From contig CAWAPE010000004.1 in assembly GCA_963783855.1 (NCBI GenBank), positions 62,001 through 126,000 of the forward strand: a stretch of DNA of 64,000 bases. Reading direction: 5' to 3'. This document shows positions 9,608 to 18,791 of this stretch, piece by piece. Within the stretch, counting starts at the first letter, position 1. Every line of letters starts with the position of its first letter. Source of the stretch: JAKAGZ01 sp963783855. GTDB lineage: Bacteria; Bacteroidota; Ignavibacteria; Ignavibacteriales; Ignavibacteriaceae. Position numbers and translations under genes: made by a program. The notes under the pieces were generated by a model that was not told the origin of the DNA, ran no database searches, and saw nothing but the letters and a program-made list of their open reading frames with translations.

Positions 9608-10342
9608 TTATTTCAGATTTCGGAAATGGCTCAGAAGTTCATCACGATTGGCCCGAGAAATTTCCCTGCCTTTTATTGGAAAATCTGGTGTGCTCCTGGC
9701 AAGATGCCTTAATTTATGAACATTCATTGATTCAATATCTTCACTTCCAGGATCAAATTCTTCCTTTTTTGACGGCTCATTTTCCACTGAATCTTCTTTT
9801 TCAACTTCTTCATTATTCCCAAGTGCTTCACGTCTCAGGCGTGAAATGGTATCTGCCGTACTTTCTTTGGTCTCAGGTTCTTTGATTTCCTCTTCTAAAT
9901 CTTCTTCAACTATTTCAATAATATCTTTCTTTTTTTCTTTTGGAGCGGATTCCGTTTTCTTTTCCTTACTTACTGGTTTTGGCTTAACAGGTGCTTTGCC
10001 TGCAACAGACTTAGCAACTTTTGGTTTTTCTTCTTTTCGAATTTCCTTTTCAGTTCCGTATGCTTTTTCAGAAATTTCCGGGAGCATAGAAATCAGCTGT
10101 TCATCTGGTTGTGGAATTACGTGGGTTGAGAAAACTTGTCCTACTCTGCTTGCAGCTGCTGCTCCCGCATCAACGGCAGCTTTAACAGCAGCGGTGTCTC
10201 CGACTACTTTTACAGTAATAAGGGCGGGTTTGGTAACATCTTTTCCAACAAACTTGACATTTGCGGCCTTTACCATAGCATCAGCAGCTTCTATTGCAGC
10301 CACCAATCCCTTTGTTTCGACTAAACCTAATGCCTTTGGCAT
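9608..10342 (-). CDS. BMC-H shell protein with charged linker and C-terminal Rho_N/SAP-like domain
   Basis: Residues 1-85 form a canonical BMC domain (ALGLVETKGLVAAIEAADAMVKAA, then DTAAVKAAVDAGAAAASRVG and THVIPQP). The pore-lining loop is DVTKPAL rather than the usual IGxG, so the pore chemistry differs from its neighbour. Residues 95-200 are a Lys/Glu/Pro-rich, probably disordered linker. Residues 204-244 form a compact helical segment (MNVHKLRHLARS ... REISRANRDELLSHFRN) that reads like a Rho_N or SAP-type small helical domain. Shell hexamers with this tail could recruit cargo, nucleic acid or a positioning factor; that is inference. The gene starts 8 bases after the plain BMC-H gene and ends at a strong terminator, so the pair is a self-contained satellite shell unit. 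No encapsulated enzyme lies next to it. Confidence 0.85.
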   Translation of the reverse strand: MPKALGLVETKGLVAAIEAADAMVKAANVKFVGKDVTKPALITVKVVGDTAAVKAAVDAGAAAASRVGQVFSTHVIPQPDEQLISMLPEISEKAYGTEKEIRKEEKPKVAKSVAGKAPVKPKPVSKEKKTESAPKEKKKDIIEIVEEDLEEEIKEPETKESTADTISRLRREALGNNEEVEKEDSVENEPSKKEEFDPGSEDIESMNVHKLRHLARSTPDFPIKGREISRANRDELLSHFRNLK

Positions 10343-10350
10343 ATGCTATT

Positions 10351-10629
10351 CTATTTCTTCTTTGGAAGAATTTGCTCAATATCAGAATGCGGACGAGGAA
10401 TAACGTGAACAGACACTAACTCACCAACTCTTTGAGCTGCGGCTGCACCGGCATCAGTAGCAGCTTTTACTGCTCCAACATCCCCGCGAACCATTACGGT
10501 AACATATCCACCACCAATGGTTTCCTTGCCGATTAACTCAACCTTAGCTGCTTTAACCATAGCATCAGCTGCTTCGATTGAACCAACAAGTCCTTTTGTT
10601 TCAATCATTCCAAGTGCGTCTAGTGTCAT
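10351..10629 (-). CDS. BMC-H microcompartment shell protein (PduA/EutM-like)
   Basis: The 92-residue protein is one BMC domain close to the PduA/EutM/CcmK type: ALGMIETKGLVGSIEAAD, the pore loop KETIGGGY, then VRGDVGAVKAATDAGAAAAQRVGE and HVIPRPH. Such proteins form hexameric tiles of a microcompartment facet, with the GGG pore passing small polar metabolites. It is the first gene of a two-gene unit with the tailed BMC protein. The type of compartment cannot be told from shell genes alone. Pentamer (BMC-P) and trimer (BMC-T) genes are absent from this window, so the rest of the locus must be elsewhere. Confidence 0.95.
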   Translation of the reverse strand: MTLDALGMIETKGLVGSIEAADAMVKAAKVELIGKETIGGGYVTVMVRGDVGAVKAATDAGAAAAQRVGELVSVHVIPRPHSDIEQILPKKK

Positions 10630-10719
10630 TGATGTGCTCCAATTTATTTGAATTAGTTGAATGAAAAATACCTCATAGGGACTTAAATGTCAATTATAAA
10701 GTTTTTTAATCCTGCCACC

Positions 10720-11163
10720 TTAACTCTTTCCTTTAAGCCTGTTTTCTTCCAGAAATTCTCCTAAAATAATGGCAGCCGCATTACGATCAAGAATCCCCTT
10801 GTCCCGTCTTTTATTTTTTTTGTTTACACTTTCTATCATCATATCAGAGGCAATGGAAGAAGTATATCTTTCATCCCACAATATCACTTCAAATTTGTAC
10901 CTCTTTTCAAGAGTTTCTTTAAATTTTTTAATTGCACCTGAAATTGAAGACTCCTTTCCGTCTTCCCTGAAAGGAAAACCAAGAACTACTTTTTGAATAT
11001 TTTTTTCTTTAACAAGATCGTCTAATTCCCTCCAGGTTTTATCATTATTCAGGATAGTTTTATAGGGATATGCGAATGTAAGAAGAGGATCACTTAGAGC
11101 CAGGCCGATTCTTTTTGCTCCATAATCAATTGCCAATATTCTTTTGTATTGATCATCATCCAT
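10720..11163 (-). CDS. ruvX: RuvX/YqgF family RNase H-like nuclease
   Basis: The 147-residue protein has the YqgF motifs AIDYGAKRIGLALSDPL near the N-terminus, GFPFREDG in the middle and DERYTSS plus DRNAAAIIL toward the C-terminus, including the acidic residues of the RNase H-like fold. YqgF is a putative Holliday-junction resolvase that also acts in 16S rRNA 5'-end processing. The stop of the upstream (p)ppGpp synthase gene is only two bases before this start, so they are translated in tandem. Length is typical. Confidence 0.92.
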   Translation of the reverse strand: MDDDQYKRILAIDYGAKRIGLALSDPLLTFAYPYKTILNNDKTWRELDDLVKEKNIQKVVLGFPFREDGKESSISGAIKKFKETLEKRYKFEVILWDERYTSSIASDMMIESVNKKNKRRDKGILDRNAAAIILGEFLEENRLKGKS

Positions 11164-11165
11164 GG

Positions 11166-13340
11166 TCAGGCACTCTCAAATCTTTCAACTAAATAAACGC
11201 CTTTTAATTTTTTCAACCGCTCCATAATACGTTCTAAGTGCTCAATATTTTGAACATAAAGTGTCACGCTTCCTTCAAAAGTTGAGTTGCTCGTATTAAT
11301 ATTTATCGATTTTATATTAGTATTCTGGTACGTGACGATTGTGTGGGATATTTCATTTAATATTCCGGGAGTATCATCGCCAGTGACTGTAAGTCCTGCT
11401 ACAAAGAGAGAAGAATCAGCTTCGGGCCATTGAACCGGAACTAACTTTGAACTGTCATTTTCTGAAATATTAATCAGTGTGCTACAAGTTTTCCTGTGAA
11501 TTTTAACACCTTCGCCAACAGTAATATAGCCGATAACCGGGTCGCCCGGAATAGGATTACAGCATTTTGCATACGTATAAAGAATACCCGTTTTATTTCC
11601 TTCAATAAGAATTCCACCAATATCTCTTCTGGCGTTTACTGCAAAATTATCAAATTCAAGAGTATTGCTTTCTTTCTGTTTTTGCTCATTTTCTTTTGAA
11701 GCGGTTAAAACTTCTTCCAGGTTTAGTTTACCCTGCCCAATGGCTTTGAAAAAATTTTTGGTATTATCGAATTTAAAACTTTCAGACAGTTTTGTTATAT
11801 CTTTCTGATCAAAAGATAGTTTTAATTTTTTTGTTTTTTTCTCCCAAAGTTCCTTCCCTAGGCTTACTACATCCTCCTCTTCCTTGTTCATCCATTTTCT
11901 AACTGCAGTTTTTGCCTTGTGAGTAGTTACAAATTTCATCCAGCTTTTATTTGGATGCTGATTTTTTGATGTAATAATCTCAACCTGGTCACCACTATGC
12001 AAAATTGTGTCCAGAGGTATAATTTTACCATTTACCTTTGCTCCAATACAGTGAAATCCTACCTTACTATGAATATCAAATGCAAAATCAACAGGTGTTG
12101 AATTAGCAGGCAATCTTCTCAATTCACCTTTAGGCGTAAATACGTATATTTCATATTGATAAAGATTCAGCTTAAAACTTTCCAATAGTTCTTTTCGGGC
12201 TTCCTCTTTGGAGGCATTTTCAAAGATTTCTCTTATCCAGTTTACCCAATTCTCAAGATCTTTATCGCTGGTTGATTTATCCTCTTTATATTTCCAGTGT
12301 GCAGCTACACCTTTTTCAGCAACCTCGTGCATTTCATTTGTTCTGATCTGCACTTCTACAAGTCTGCCTTCAGGACCAATTACTGTTGTGTGAATTGATT
12401 GATAGTTATTCGTTTTAGGAATAGAGATGTAATCCTTAAATCTATCAGGGACAGGCATATAAATCTGGTTTACTATTCCAAGTGTTGTATAACAATCATT
12501 TCTATTTGGGGTATCCAGAATAATTCTGATAGCAAACAGGTCGTAAATTTCTTCAAAAGGTTTATTACGGCGTACCATCTTCCTGTAAATACTATAAAGA
12601 TGCTTTGCTCGTCCTCCAATTTCATATTTCAGATTATATTCTTTTAATTTATTCTCAATTGGTTCGATGAACTTTTTAATCAGGGCTTCTCTTTCTCTTC
12701 TTTTACTCTTTATCTTTTTAGCAATTTCATCATATGCTTCTTTGTTGAGATATTTAAATGAAAGATCTTCAAGTTCCCACTTTACTCTTGCAAGACCAAA
12801 CCTGTTTGCAAACGGAGCATAAATTTCAAGCGTTTCCTGTGCAATTCTTCTTTGCTTTTCCGGGCTAACAAATTCAAGTGTCCGCATATTATGAAGACGA
12901 TCAGCAAACTTTACCAGTATTACTCTGATATCTTTTACCATGGATAACAATAGCTTACGGTAATTTTCCGCCTGAGTAATTTCCTGTCCTTTGAATATTC
13001 CACCAATCTTTGTTACGCCGTCTACAATTTCCGCTACTTCTTTTCCAAATTCCCTGGCAAGCAGTTCCAGATTGAATTCGGTATCCTCAACGACATCGTG
13101 TAAAAGTGTACTTACAATTGTGATATCATCAAGTGGAAACTCTTTTGCTACGATTAAAGCAACTTCAAATGGATGGGTAAAATATGGCTCACCGGATGCA
13201 CGAAGATCATTTTTATGAGCTTCTATACAAAACTCAAACGCTTTTGTAATCAAAACTTCATTTGGATTCGGTAGATTTTTCCTGCACATCTCAAGAAGTT
13301 CATCAAGCATTTTTTTATTTTTCGGATTAGATAAGCTCAT
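11166..13340 (-). CDS. rsh: Bifunctional (p)ppGpp synthetase/hydrolase (Rel/SpoT family)
   Basis: The ATG at 13340 was chosen over a TTG 12 bases upstream because GGATAAA precedes it; this gives 724 residues. Domains in order are the HD hydrolase (THPFEVA, then LLHDVVEDTEF at about 80-90), the synthetase (DLFAIRIIL, RFKDYISIPKTNNYQSIH, VQIRT), TGS (VFTPKGELRRLPANSTPVDFAF), a helical region with a CC motif (YAKCCNPIPGD) and a C-terminal ACT domain. The HD and synthetase motifs both look intact, so it should make and degrade the stringent-response alarmone. It is followed directly by ruvX. Confidence 0.95.
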   Translation of the reverse strand: MSLSNPKNKKMLDELLEMCRKNLPNPNEVLITKAFEFCIEAHKNDLRASGEPYFTHPFEVALIVAKEFPLDDITIVSTLLHDVVEDTEFNLELLAREFGKEVAEIVDGVTKIGGIFKGQEITQAENYRKLLLSMVKDIRVILVKFADRLHNMRTLEFVSPEKQRRIAQETLEIYAPFANRFGLARVKWELEDLSFKYLNKEAYDEIAKKIKSKRREREALIKKFIEPIENKLKEYNLKYEIGGRAKHLYSIYRKMVRRNKPFEEIYDLFAIRIILDTPNRNDCYTTLGIVNQIYMPVPDRFKDYISIPKTNNYQSIHTTVIGPEGRLVEVQIRTNEMHEVAEKGVAAHWKYKEDKSTSDKDLENWVNWIREIFENASKEEARKELLESFKLNLYQYEIYVFTPKGELRRLPANSTPVDFAFDIHSKVGFHCIGAKVNGKIIPLDTILHSGDQVEIITSKNQHPNKSWMKFVTTHKAKTAVRKWMNKEEEDVVSLGKELWEKKTKKLKLSFDQKDITKLSESFKFDNTKNFFKAIGQGKLNLEEVLTASKENEQKQKESNTLEFDNFAVNARRDIGGILIEGNKTGILYTYAKCCNPIPGDPVIGYITVGEGVKIHRKTCSTLINISENDSSKLVPVQWPEADSSLFVAGLTVTGDDTPGILNEISHTIVTYQNTNIKSININTSNSTFEGSVTLYVQNIEHLERIMERLKKLKGVYLVERFESA

Positions 13341-13435
13341 TTTATCCAGCAATAATGACTAAAAGATAAATTTCTTTATAATTTAGTCTATTTTTTCCAA
13401 TTGTTAAAGTGATTAAATCTAATGGTAAGACCTTA

Positions 13436-14479
13436 TTATTGGCCGGAAAGTTCCTTTTTCAGATCCTGCACGTGTTCCAGCCTGTCCCCCAGTTTGTCTT
13501 TTACAAAATCAGAAAGATTGGTAATTGAAAGAATTTCGTTACAATATCTTAAAGCTTGTTGCTTTTCACTCAATTTTGCATATTGTCTTGCAATAATATG
13601 CTCCAGAACAATTTCATTATAATGATTATTATTCTTCATATTTTTATACATTGAAAGAATTTTTTCATAAAGTGAAATTGCCTTTCTCTTATCTACACCT
13701 TCATAGGCCCTGGCCTCAGGCCACAAAAAATATCTGCAATCGGGATATTCATTTAACATTTTTTCTGCTAAATTTATGGCATCCTGGTATTTCTTCTGAT
13801 CGATATAGATCCAAAGGAGTGAATTTACTGCCATGTAGTTGGTATAGGTAGCTTTTTGTACAGCTTTCTTAAGATATTTTATCCCCTCTTCACGTTCGTC
13901 TTTAATAAACGGCAGCCATTTAAGCGATTCAGTTTTTCTGCTACGCCAATACTTAAAACCTCCAATTGCAGCGTAAGCCTCGTAAAATTCGGGATTCATG
14001 GCAAGACATTTTTCAAATCCTTTTACAGAATTGATACCATTTGAAAATGCAGATAACCAGTTTCTTTCAAGCGCCTCGTAATAAGCATAATACCCTGCCC
14101 TGAGAGAAACAAAACACTGGTGCCAGATATTATCCGGGTCCTTTTCGTATAAGCGATCCGCAATCGTCTCGGCGGTATCAAGATTATCATTAATATAATC
14201 GGAATTATAGGGCTCTTTATAGTCATAGGATCTTGCAATGCTTGTACCAACAAGATAAATTTTGCCAAGGGGTAATTCAGGATATTTTTTATTGAGTTCT
14301 TCGAAAATGTTCCTGGCCTGATCATAGTCCTGTAAAAGCAGTTTATTAATACCGCTTTTTAGAAGCGAGTCAACAACCGGGTCAGGATAATTCTGTGCGA
14401 ATATGCTTCCTGAAAATAAACTTAAAAACAGCAGTAATAATAATAGATTATAGCGTCCCAAATGTTCTGTCTCCCGCAT
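13436..14479 (-). CDS. Exported TPR-repeat protein
   Basis: The 347-residue protein starts with a signal peptide (hydrophobic residues about 11-28, ending SIFAQ) and then carries tetratricopeptide-like helical pairs (DYDQARNIFEELNKKYPE, KYQDAINLAEKMLNEYPDC, RKAISLYEKILSMY). It is likely periplasmic and serves as a protein-interaction scaffold. No specific function can be named. Its ATG lies inside the 3' end of upp (32-base overlap); no later Met precedes the signal sequence, so this start is preferred. Confidence 0.75.
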   Translation of the reverse strand: MRETEHLGRYNLLLLLLFLSLFSGSIFAQNYPDPVVDSLLKSGINKLLLQDYDQARNIFEELNKKYPELPLGKIYLVGTSIARSYDYKEPYNSDYINDNLDTAETIADRLYEKDPDNIWHQCFVSLRAGYYAYYEALERNWLSAFSNGINSVKGFEKCLAMNPEFYEAYAAIGGFKYWRSRKTESLKWLPFIKDEREEGIKYLKKAVQKATYTNYMAVNSLLWIYIDQKKYQDAINLAEKMLNEYPDCRYFLWPEARAYEGVDKRKAISLYEKILSMYKNMKNNNHYNEIVLEHIIARQYAKLSEKQQALRYCNEILSITNLSDFVKDKLGDRLEHVQDLKKELSGQ

Positions 14480-15086
14480 CCCCCAGTCCTGGTAGGATGT
14501 ATCCTTTATCGTTTAATTCCCTATCTAATGCTGCCCCGAATATCTGAACATCCGGATGCTCGCTTTCCACTTTTTTAACCCCTTCAGGTGCCGCAACAAG
14601 ACAAGCAAAAACAATATCTTTTGCTCCCCTTTTCTTTAAGAATTTAATGGCCTCTGAAGCGCTGCCACCCGTAGCAAGCATTGGATCAATTAATATCACT
14701 TTTGCAACATCAAGATTTTTAGGTGTTTTATAATAATATTCAACAGGCAGTAATGTATTTTCATCTCTTTGTAATCCAATATGCCCGACATGAGCATCCG
14801 GAATTATTGCAAGAAAACCGCTCACCATTCCAAGTCCCGCTCTTAAAACCGGCACCAGTACAACATCTTTTGTAGTCTTGTAACCTTCAGTTTTTTCAAG
14901 TGGGGTATCAATTTCAATTCTTTTAAGTTCCATTTCCCGGCTAATTTCAACTGCCAGTACTGTTGAGATTCTTTTTACAGCTGCCCTGAAGGCTTCTGGC
15001 ACAGTATGTTTTTCCCTCAGAGTTGTTACATCCCTTTTAATAATTGGATGAGTTAGCACTGTAAAATTTTTAAAACCTGAAGACAT
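14448..15086 (-). CDS. upp: Uracil phosphoribosyltransferase
   Basis: The 212-residue protein has the UPRTase features: the N-terminal HPIIKRDVTTLRE segment, PVLRAGLGM for PRPP/uracil contacts, the PRPP loop DPMLATGGSASEAI at about residues 132-145, and the C-terminal YILPGLGDAGDRTFGT that binds uracil. It salvages uracil to UMP in the cytoplasm. Length and motifs are complete. Its 3' end overlaps the start of the TPR gene. Confidence 0.96.
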   Translation of the reverse strand: MSSGFKNFTVLTHPIIKRDVTTLREKHTVPEAFRAAVKRISTVLAVEISREMELKRIEIDTPLEKTEGYKTTKDVVLVPVLRAGLGMVSGFLAIIPDAHVGHIGLQRDENTLLPVEYYYKTPKNLDVAKVILIDPMLATGGSASEAIKFLKKRGAKDIVFACLVAAPEGVKKVESEHPDVQIFGAALDRELNDKGYILPGLGDAGDRTFGTL

Positions 15087-15106
15087 AAAAACTCCAGTTG
15101 TGATTT

Positions 15107-16462
15107 TTAACTACTCAATATTTTTCTTCCCAACACGGATAGAAGATTAACAAATGGTGACAAAGGTGGAGTATAATTATAATTAACCGAAGCCAAAGCA
15201 TCTGCACTTTGTTTTGTTCTAATCATTAAAGAAATAATATCTCCGAATCCTGCTGTTTCTTTTCCTCCAAAGAAGGAAGCACCCAGAATTCTTTTTGTTC
15301 TCTTTTCAAAAATAATTTTACCAAAAACTTTTTCGCTTCCGGGCATTACTTCTATCAAATTAGGTACAACAGCATCAACGGAATCAAATAAATAATTGGC
15401 CTTCTTTGCTTCCAATGAACTTAAGCCAACATTTACGAAATATTTATCAAATATTTTTACCGCCAGATTCTTTACTACAGAGTCTGCATATTTGTTTCCG
15501 CCTGCAGCATTTTCACCCGCAATATGTCCAAAATCTCTTGCGATTGTTGCAAGTGGCATATAGTCCGGACGACCTGTAACGGCATTTGTTATTTCAACAT
15601 TATCCCCTGCTGCAAAAATATGCTGGCAAGATGTTTTTAACCTGTAATCTACTTTTAAAGCGCCTGATTTCCCAGTTTCCAGCCCTAACTTTTTTCCAAG
15701 TTCATTATTGGGTAAAAAGCCAACAGCCAGAATAATTAAATCAAATTCCAGGAGCCTGCTATCCAGGTTTATAGATTTAATTTCATGGTCATCGGAAATT
15801 ACTTTCATATTTGCAGCATTACCATAAAAAGAGATGTCATTTTGATTTAGCAATTCCCGGATTAAAGATCTAATTTCAATATCAGCTGCCGGCATTGGTA
15901 AATCTTCTTTCTCCAATACCGTAACATTGATTTTAAGTTTTTTAAAAGCTTCAGCAGCTTCCAGTCCGATATATCCCGATCCAATAATTACTACATTTTT
16001 AATTTCTTTAGTTTTAACTTGTTCATTAATTTTGTTCAGATCGGTAACAGTCTTTAGATAAAATACATTTTTAAAATTATCCGGAAAATCTTTTAACTTT
16101 TTAGGTTTTGAGCCTGTTGCCAGCACAAGTTTGTCGTAATTAAATTCCCGTATTTCATTATTCACCAGATTACGAACTTTTATAATCCTATCGTTTTTGG
16201 AAATATCCTCTACAAAATGATTTATATAAACTTTGACCCCTTTTTCACGGTAAAATTCTTCCGGGGTAAAGAAGATAATATTATTGACGTTATTAATATC
16301 GCCAGATAAAACGTATGGTAATTCACAAGTTCCAGTTGAGATATAATTCCCGGCTTCAAAAAGGATTACTTCTGCATCCGGATTTACTCTTTTTGCTTTT
16401 GCAGCAGCAGCCGGTCCGGCAGCATTTCCGCCTACAATAATTATTTTACCTGGTTTAATCAT
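15107..16462 (-). CDS. FAD-dependent pyridine nucleotide-disulfide oxidoreductase (CoA-disulfide reductase/NADH oxidase-like)
   Basis: The 451-residue flavoprotein has the N-terminal dinucleotide motif IIIVGGNAAGPAAAAKA, a second GSGYIGLEAAEA NAD(P)H site at about residues 161-172, the FAD motif FAAGDN and a C-terminal dimerisation domain. A single cysteine, C46 in GTCELPYVLSG, sits where CoA-disulfide reductases and NADH oxidases carry their redox Cys in a CGLPY motif; here it is CELPY. The reaction is therefore probably reduction of a disulfide, a persulfide or oxygen with NAD(P)H. Its start overlaps the stop of der by four bases, so the two are coupled in one transcript. Confidence 0.82.
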   Translation of the reverse strand: MIKPGKIIIVGGNAAGPAAAAKAKRVNPDAEVILFEAGNYISTGTCELPYVLSGDINNVNNIIFFTPEEFYREKGVKVYINHFVEDISKNDRIIKVRNLVNNEIREFNYDKLVLATGSKPKKLKDFPDNFKNVFYLKTVTDLNKINEQVKTKEIKNVVIIGSGYIGLEAAEAFKKLKINVTVLEKEDLPMPAADIEIRSLIRELLNQNDISFYGNAANMKVISDDHEIKSINLDSRLLEFDLIILAVGFLPNNELGKKLGLETGKSGALKVDYRLKTSCQHIFAAGDNVEITNAVTGRPDYMPLATIARDFGHIAGENAAGGNKYADSVVKNLAVKIFDKYFVNVGLSSLEAKKANYLFDSVDAVVPNLIEVMPGSEKVFGKIIFEKRTKRILGASFFGGKETAGFGDIISLMIRTKQSADALASVNYNYTPPLSPFVNLLSVLGRKILSS

Positions 16463-17772
16463 TTACCTTTAAAACTTATTGTAAATGGGATGCCTTCAAA
16501 ACCGAAATTCTTCCGGATAAGTTTTTCTAAAAACCTTTTGTAATTATCAGGAATGTTTTTCGGGTAATTGGAGAAAAACAAAAACACAGGGTAGTGATCG
16601 CCAACCTGGGTAATATATTTTATTTTAACTTCTTTGCCTGTTTGTGTGGTTGGTGGAGGAGTTTTTTCAATCTCAGGTAAAAGTACATCATTAAGCTGGC
16701 TTGTAGTAATTTTCTTTTTTCTTTCCTCAAATATCGTTTTTGCAAGATCAACCAGCTTAAATATTCTTTGTTTATTTAACGCCGAAATAAAAATGATCGG
16801 AATATAATCCAGTGCCCCAAGGTTTTTTCTAATTTCAGCTGTTTTTTCTTTTGCTGTATTAGTTTCTTTTTCAATAAGGTCCCATTTATTTACAGCAAAG
16901 ATAATTCCCTTTCTCCATCTGACAGCTTCATCCAGAATTTTCTGATCCTGATTTTCAAGGCCGTAACGTGCATCAAGTAAAATTACTGCAACCTCACATT
17001 CACCAATCGCCTTTAATGAACGAATATTTGAAAAGAATTCAATATTTTCTTCAACTCGTTTTTTCTTGCGCAAACCGGCAGTATCAATGAGAACAATTTC
17101 TTCACCATAATATTTTAAAATTGAATCGATACTGTCTCTTGTAGTTCCGGGAATATCGGTAACAATACTTCTGTCAATGCCAAGCAATGCATTTGTTAAA
17201 GAAGATTTCCCAACATTGGGCCTTCCAACAATAGCAATCTTTAATCTTTTATCATCAATTTCATCATCATCTTTTCCCGGGAAATCTTTTGTCAATTCGT
17301 CAAGGAAGTCACCTATTTTTCTTCCCATTTGTGCTGAAATGTCATAAATATTTTCAACTCCCAGGGAATAGAATTCAGCAGTGGCTAATTCATAATTTTC
17401 TGAGTCTATTTTATTTACTACCAGGAAATATTCTCTTTGAGAAGTTCTTAATAACCTGATTATGTCTGAATCCATCGGGTTAACACCTTCCCTACCATCT
17501 ACCATTAAAATTATTTTGTCGGCTTCTGTAATTGCAATTTCCACCTGTTCCCTTATGGCCTTTTCAAAAAGATCGGGTGAATCCGGTACATAGCCACCGG
17601 TATCTATAACACGAAATTCTTTCCCGGCCCATTCAGCTTCACCATAATTCCTGTCACGTGTTACTCCGCTAAAATTATGTACTATTGCATCCCTTTTTCC
17701 AACCAATCGGTTAAAAAAAGTTGATTTCCCAACATTCGGTCTGCCAATTATAACTACAAGTGGTTTTTTCAT
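16459..17772 (-). CDS. der: Ribosome biogenesis GTPase Der (EngA)
   Basis: The 437-residue protein has two tandem GTPase domains, each with a P-loop (GRPNVGKSTFFN at about 10 and GRPNVGKSSLTN at about 182), DTGG/DTAG switch motifs and NKID/NKWD. A C-terminal KH-like domain ends it. This double-G-domain arrangement is unique to Der, which matures the 50S ribosomal subunit. Length is typical. Confidence 0.97.
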   Translation of the reverse strand: MKKPLVVIIGRPNVGKSTFFNRLVGKRDAIVHNFSGVTRDRNYGEAEWAGKEFRVIDTGGYVPDSPDLFEKAIREQVEIAITEADKIILMVDGREGVNPMDSDIIRLLRTSQREYFLVVNKIDSENYELATAEFYSLGVENIYDISAQMGRKIGDFLDELTKDFPGKDDDEIDDKRLKIAIVGRPNVGKSSLTNALLGIDRSIVTDIPGTTRDSIDSILKYYGEEIVLIDTAGLRKKKRVEENIEFFSNIRSLKAIGECEVAVILLDARYGLENQDQKILDEAVRWRKGIIFAVNKWDLIEKETNTAKEKTAEIRKNLGALDYIPIIFISALNKQRIFKLVDLAKTIFEERKKKITTSQLNDVLLPEIEKTPPPTTQTGKEVKIKYITQVGDHYPVFLFFSNYPKNIPDNYKRFLEKLIRKNFGFEGIPFTISFKGK

Positions 17773-17833
17773 ACTTCAAAATACTAATTAAAATTAAAAA
17801 TAATTACAAGAAGAGTTATTACAAGATAAAGCA

Positions 17834-17868
17834 TAAAAAAACGATACTACTTAGAAGCAGCATCGTTT
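17834..17868 (-). terminator. Intrinsic terminator after the DUF5683-like gene
   Basis: On the minus strand AACGAT pairs with ATCGTT (17840-17867), extended by CTGC/GTAG, and is followed by a T-run. It lies just past the DUF5683-like gene and likely ends the porU-porV transcript. Confidence 0.85.
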
Positions 17869-17891
17869 TCTATTACAAAAATAGTGAAAAA

Positions 17892-18770
17892 TCAGAAGCT
17901 ATACCTGAAATTCATTGTAGGAACAAATTCGGTTCTGTTTGCAAAATTTAATTGCCTGATCCGCATATTCATTGAAAGGTTTTTGTTAAACCTTGAAGCT
18001 CCCCAGGCTGCTTCTAAAGCACTAAGAATATGATTTATATAAATACCTGCAACTGCCCTTGTTGAAACCTTGTAAAGGTCATTAGCTTCTCCGCGCTGAT
18101 CAGAATAATACAAAAATCTTGTCGAAAGAATATGAAAATCGGTCTCATTCTGATTACTGTCATCCCAACCATGGCTGTATTGCGGATACTTTCCAATTAA
18201 TTCATAATACTGCTGTTCACCATGCATCGGCAAATTATGCGAATATCCATTTCCAATAGCTGTTTCCAGTCTGTTTAGCTCACTCCAAATAACATTTCCA
18301 TTATTATCAAAAACCGGGTAATCATTTTTATTTAGTGATGAATTAAGATGCTGAAGGTTATCCAATGTCCATTGGGCATATCTTTTTACATTCCAGTGCT
18401 GGTCTGCAAAATTCTGAAATTCGTCTGTCTTTTGATTTCCCTTATTATTATAAATAACGGCAACCGCAATAACAGCCGCTTCAGCTAATGCAAAAATAGC
18501 CGATAATATATAATCACCATTATAGAACTGCCCGGCACCCGGTAATATTGCAGAAAATATACTTGCTTTTATTGGAGATTTTTTGTCCGTCATTTGAAAT
18601 GAGGAAGTAACAAGTTTTTCATTTTCAAATTTAATCAGGGAAATTTTTGAATCTGTTTTTAGGTTTCCCGTTAGCATTAAAGAATTATTTTTCTCGGATT
18701 GCGGAAATGCATAAGCTGAAAATAAGATCAGAAATAACAGAAGAATTTTCCCGGCGGAATATATTTTCAT
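17892..18770 (-). CDS. DUF5683-like exported membrane protein
   Basis: The 292-residue protein has a signal peptide (about residues 8-23, ending AFPQ). In the middle is the segment ASIFSAILPGAGQFYNGDYILSAIFALAEAAV at about 108-140, a hydrophobic PGAGQxYNGxY motif typical of DUF5683-like proteins in Bacteroidota. The C-terminus (AGIYINHILSALEAAWGASRFN, then a short aromatic end at RYSF) fits an envelope protein. Function is unknown. It is the last gene of the T9SS block, 21 bases after the metalloprotease-barrel gene, which suggests a role at the same envelope site. Confidence 0.65.
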   Translation of the reverse strand: MKIYSAGKILLLFLILFSAYAFPQSEKNNSLMLTGNLKTDSKISLIKFENEKLVTSSFQMTDKKSPIKASIFSAILPGAGQFYNGDYILSAIFALAEAAVIAVAVIYNNKGNQKTDEFQNFADQHWNVKRYAQWTLDNLQHLNSSLNKNDYPVFDNNGNVIWSELNRLETAIGNGYSHNLPMHGEQQYYELIGKYPQYSHGWDDSNQNETDFHILSTRFLYYSDQRGEANDLYKVSTRAVAGIYINHILSALEAAWGASRFNKNLSMNMRIRQLNFANRTEFVPTMNFRYSF

Positions 18771-18791
18771 TTTTATCCTCTACAAATAATA

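Noticed and set aside
9846..10403. 185-codon plus-strand ORF opposite the two BMC genes
   Set aside because: It is the antisense of two clear BMC-domain genes and its Ser/Ala-rich sequence is what their Ala-rich codons give on the other strand.
10351..10629. Direct assignment of the BMC genes to a glycyl-radical microcompartment
   Set aside because: The glycyl radical enzyme is 52 kb away and no BMC-P, BMC-T or aldehyde dehydrogenase lies with either, so the link is unsupported.
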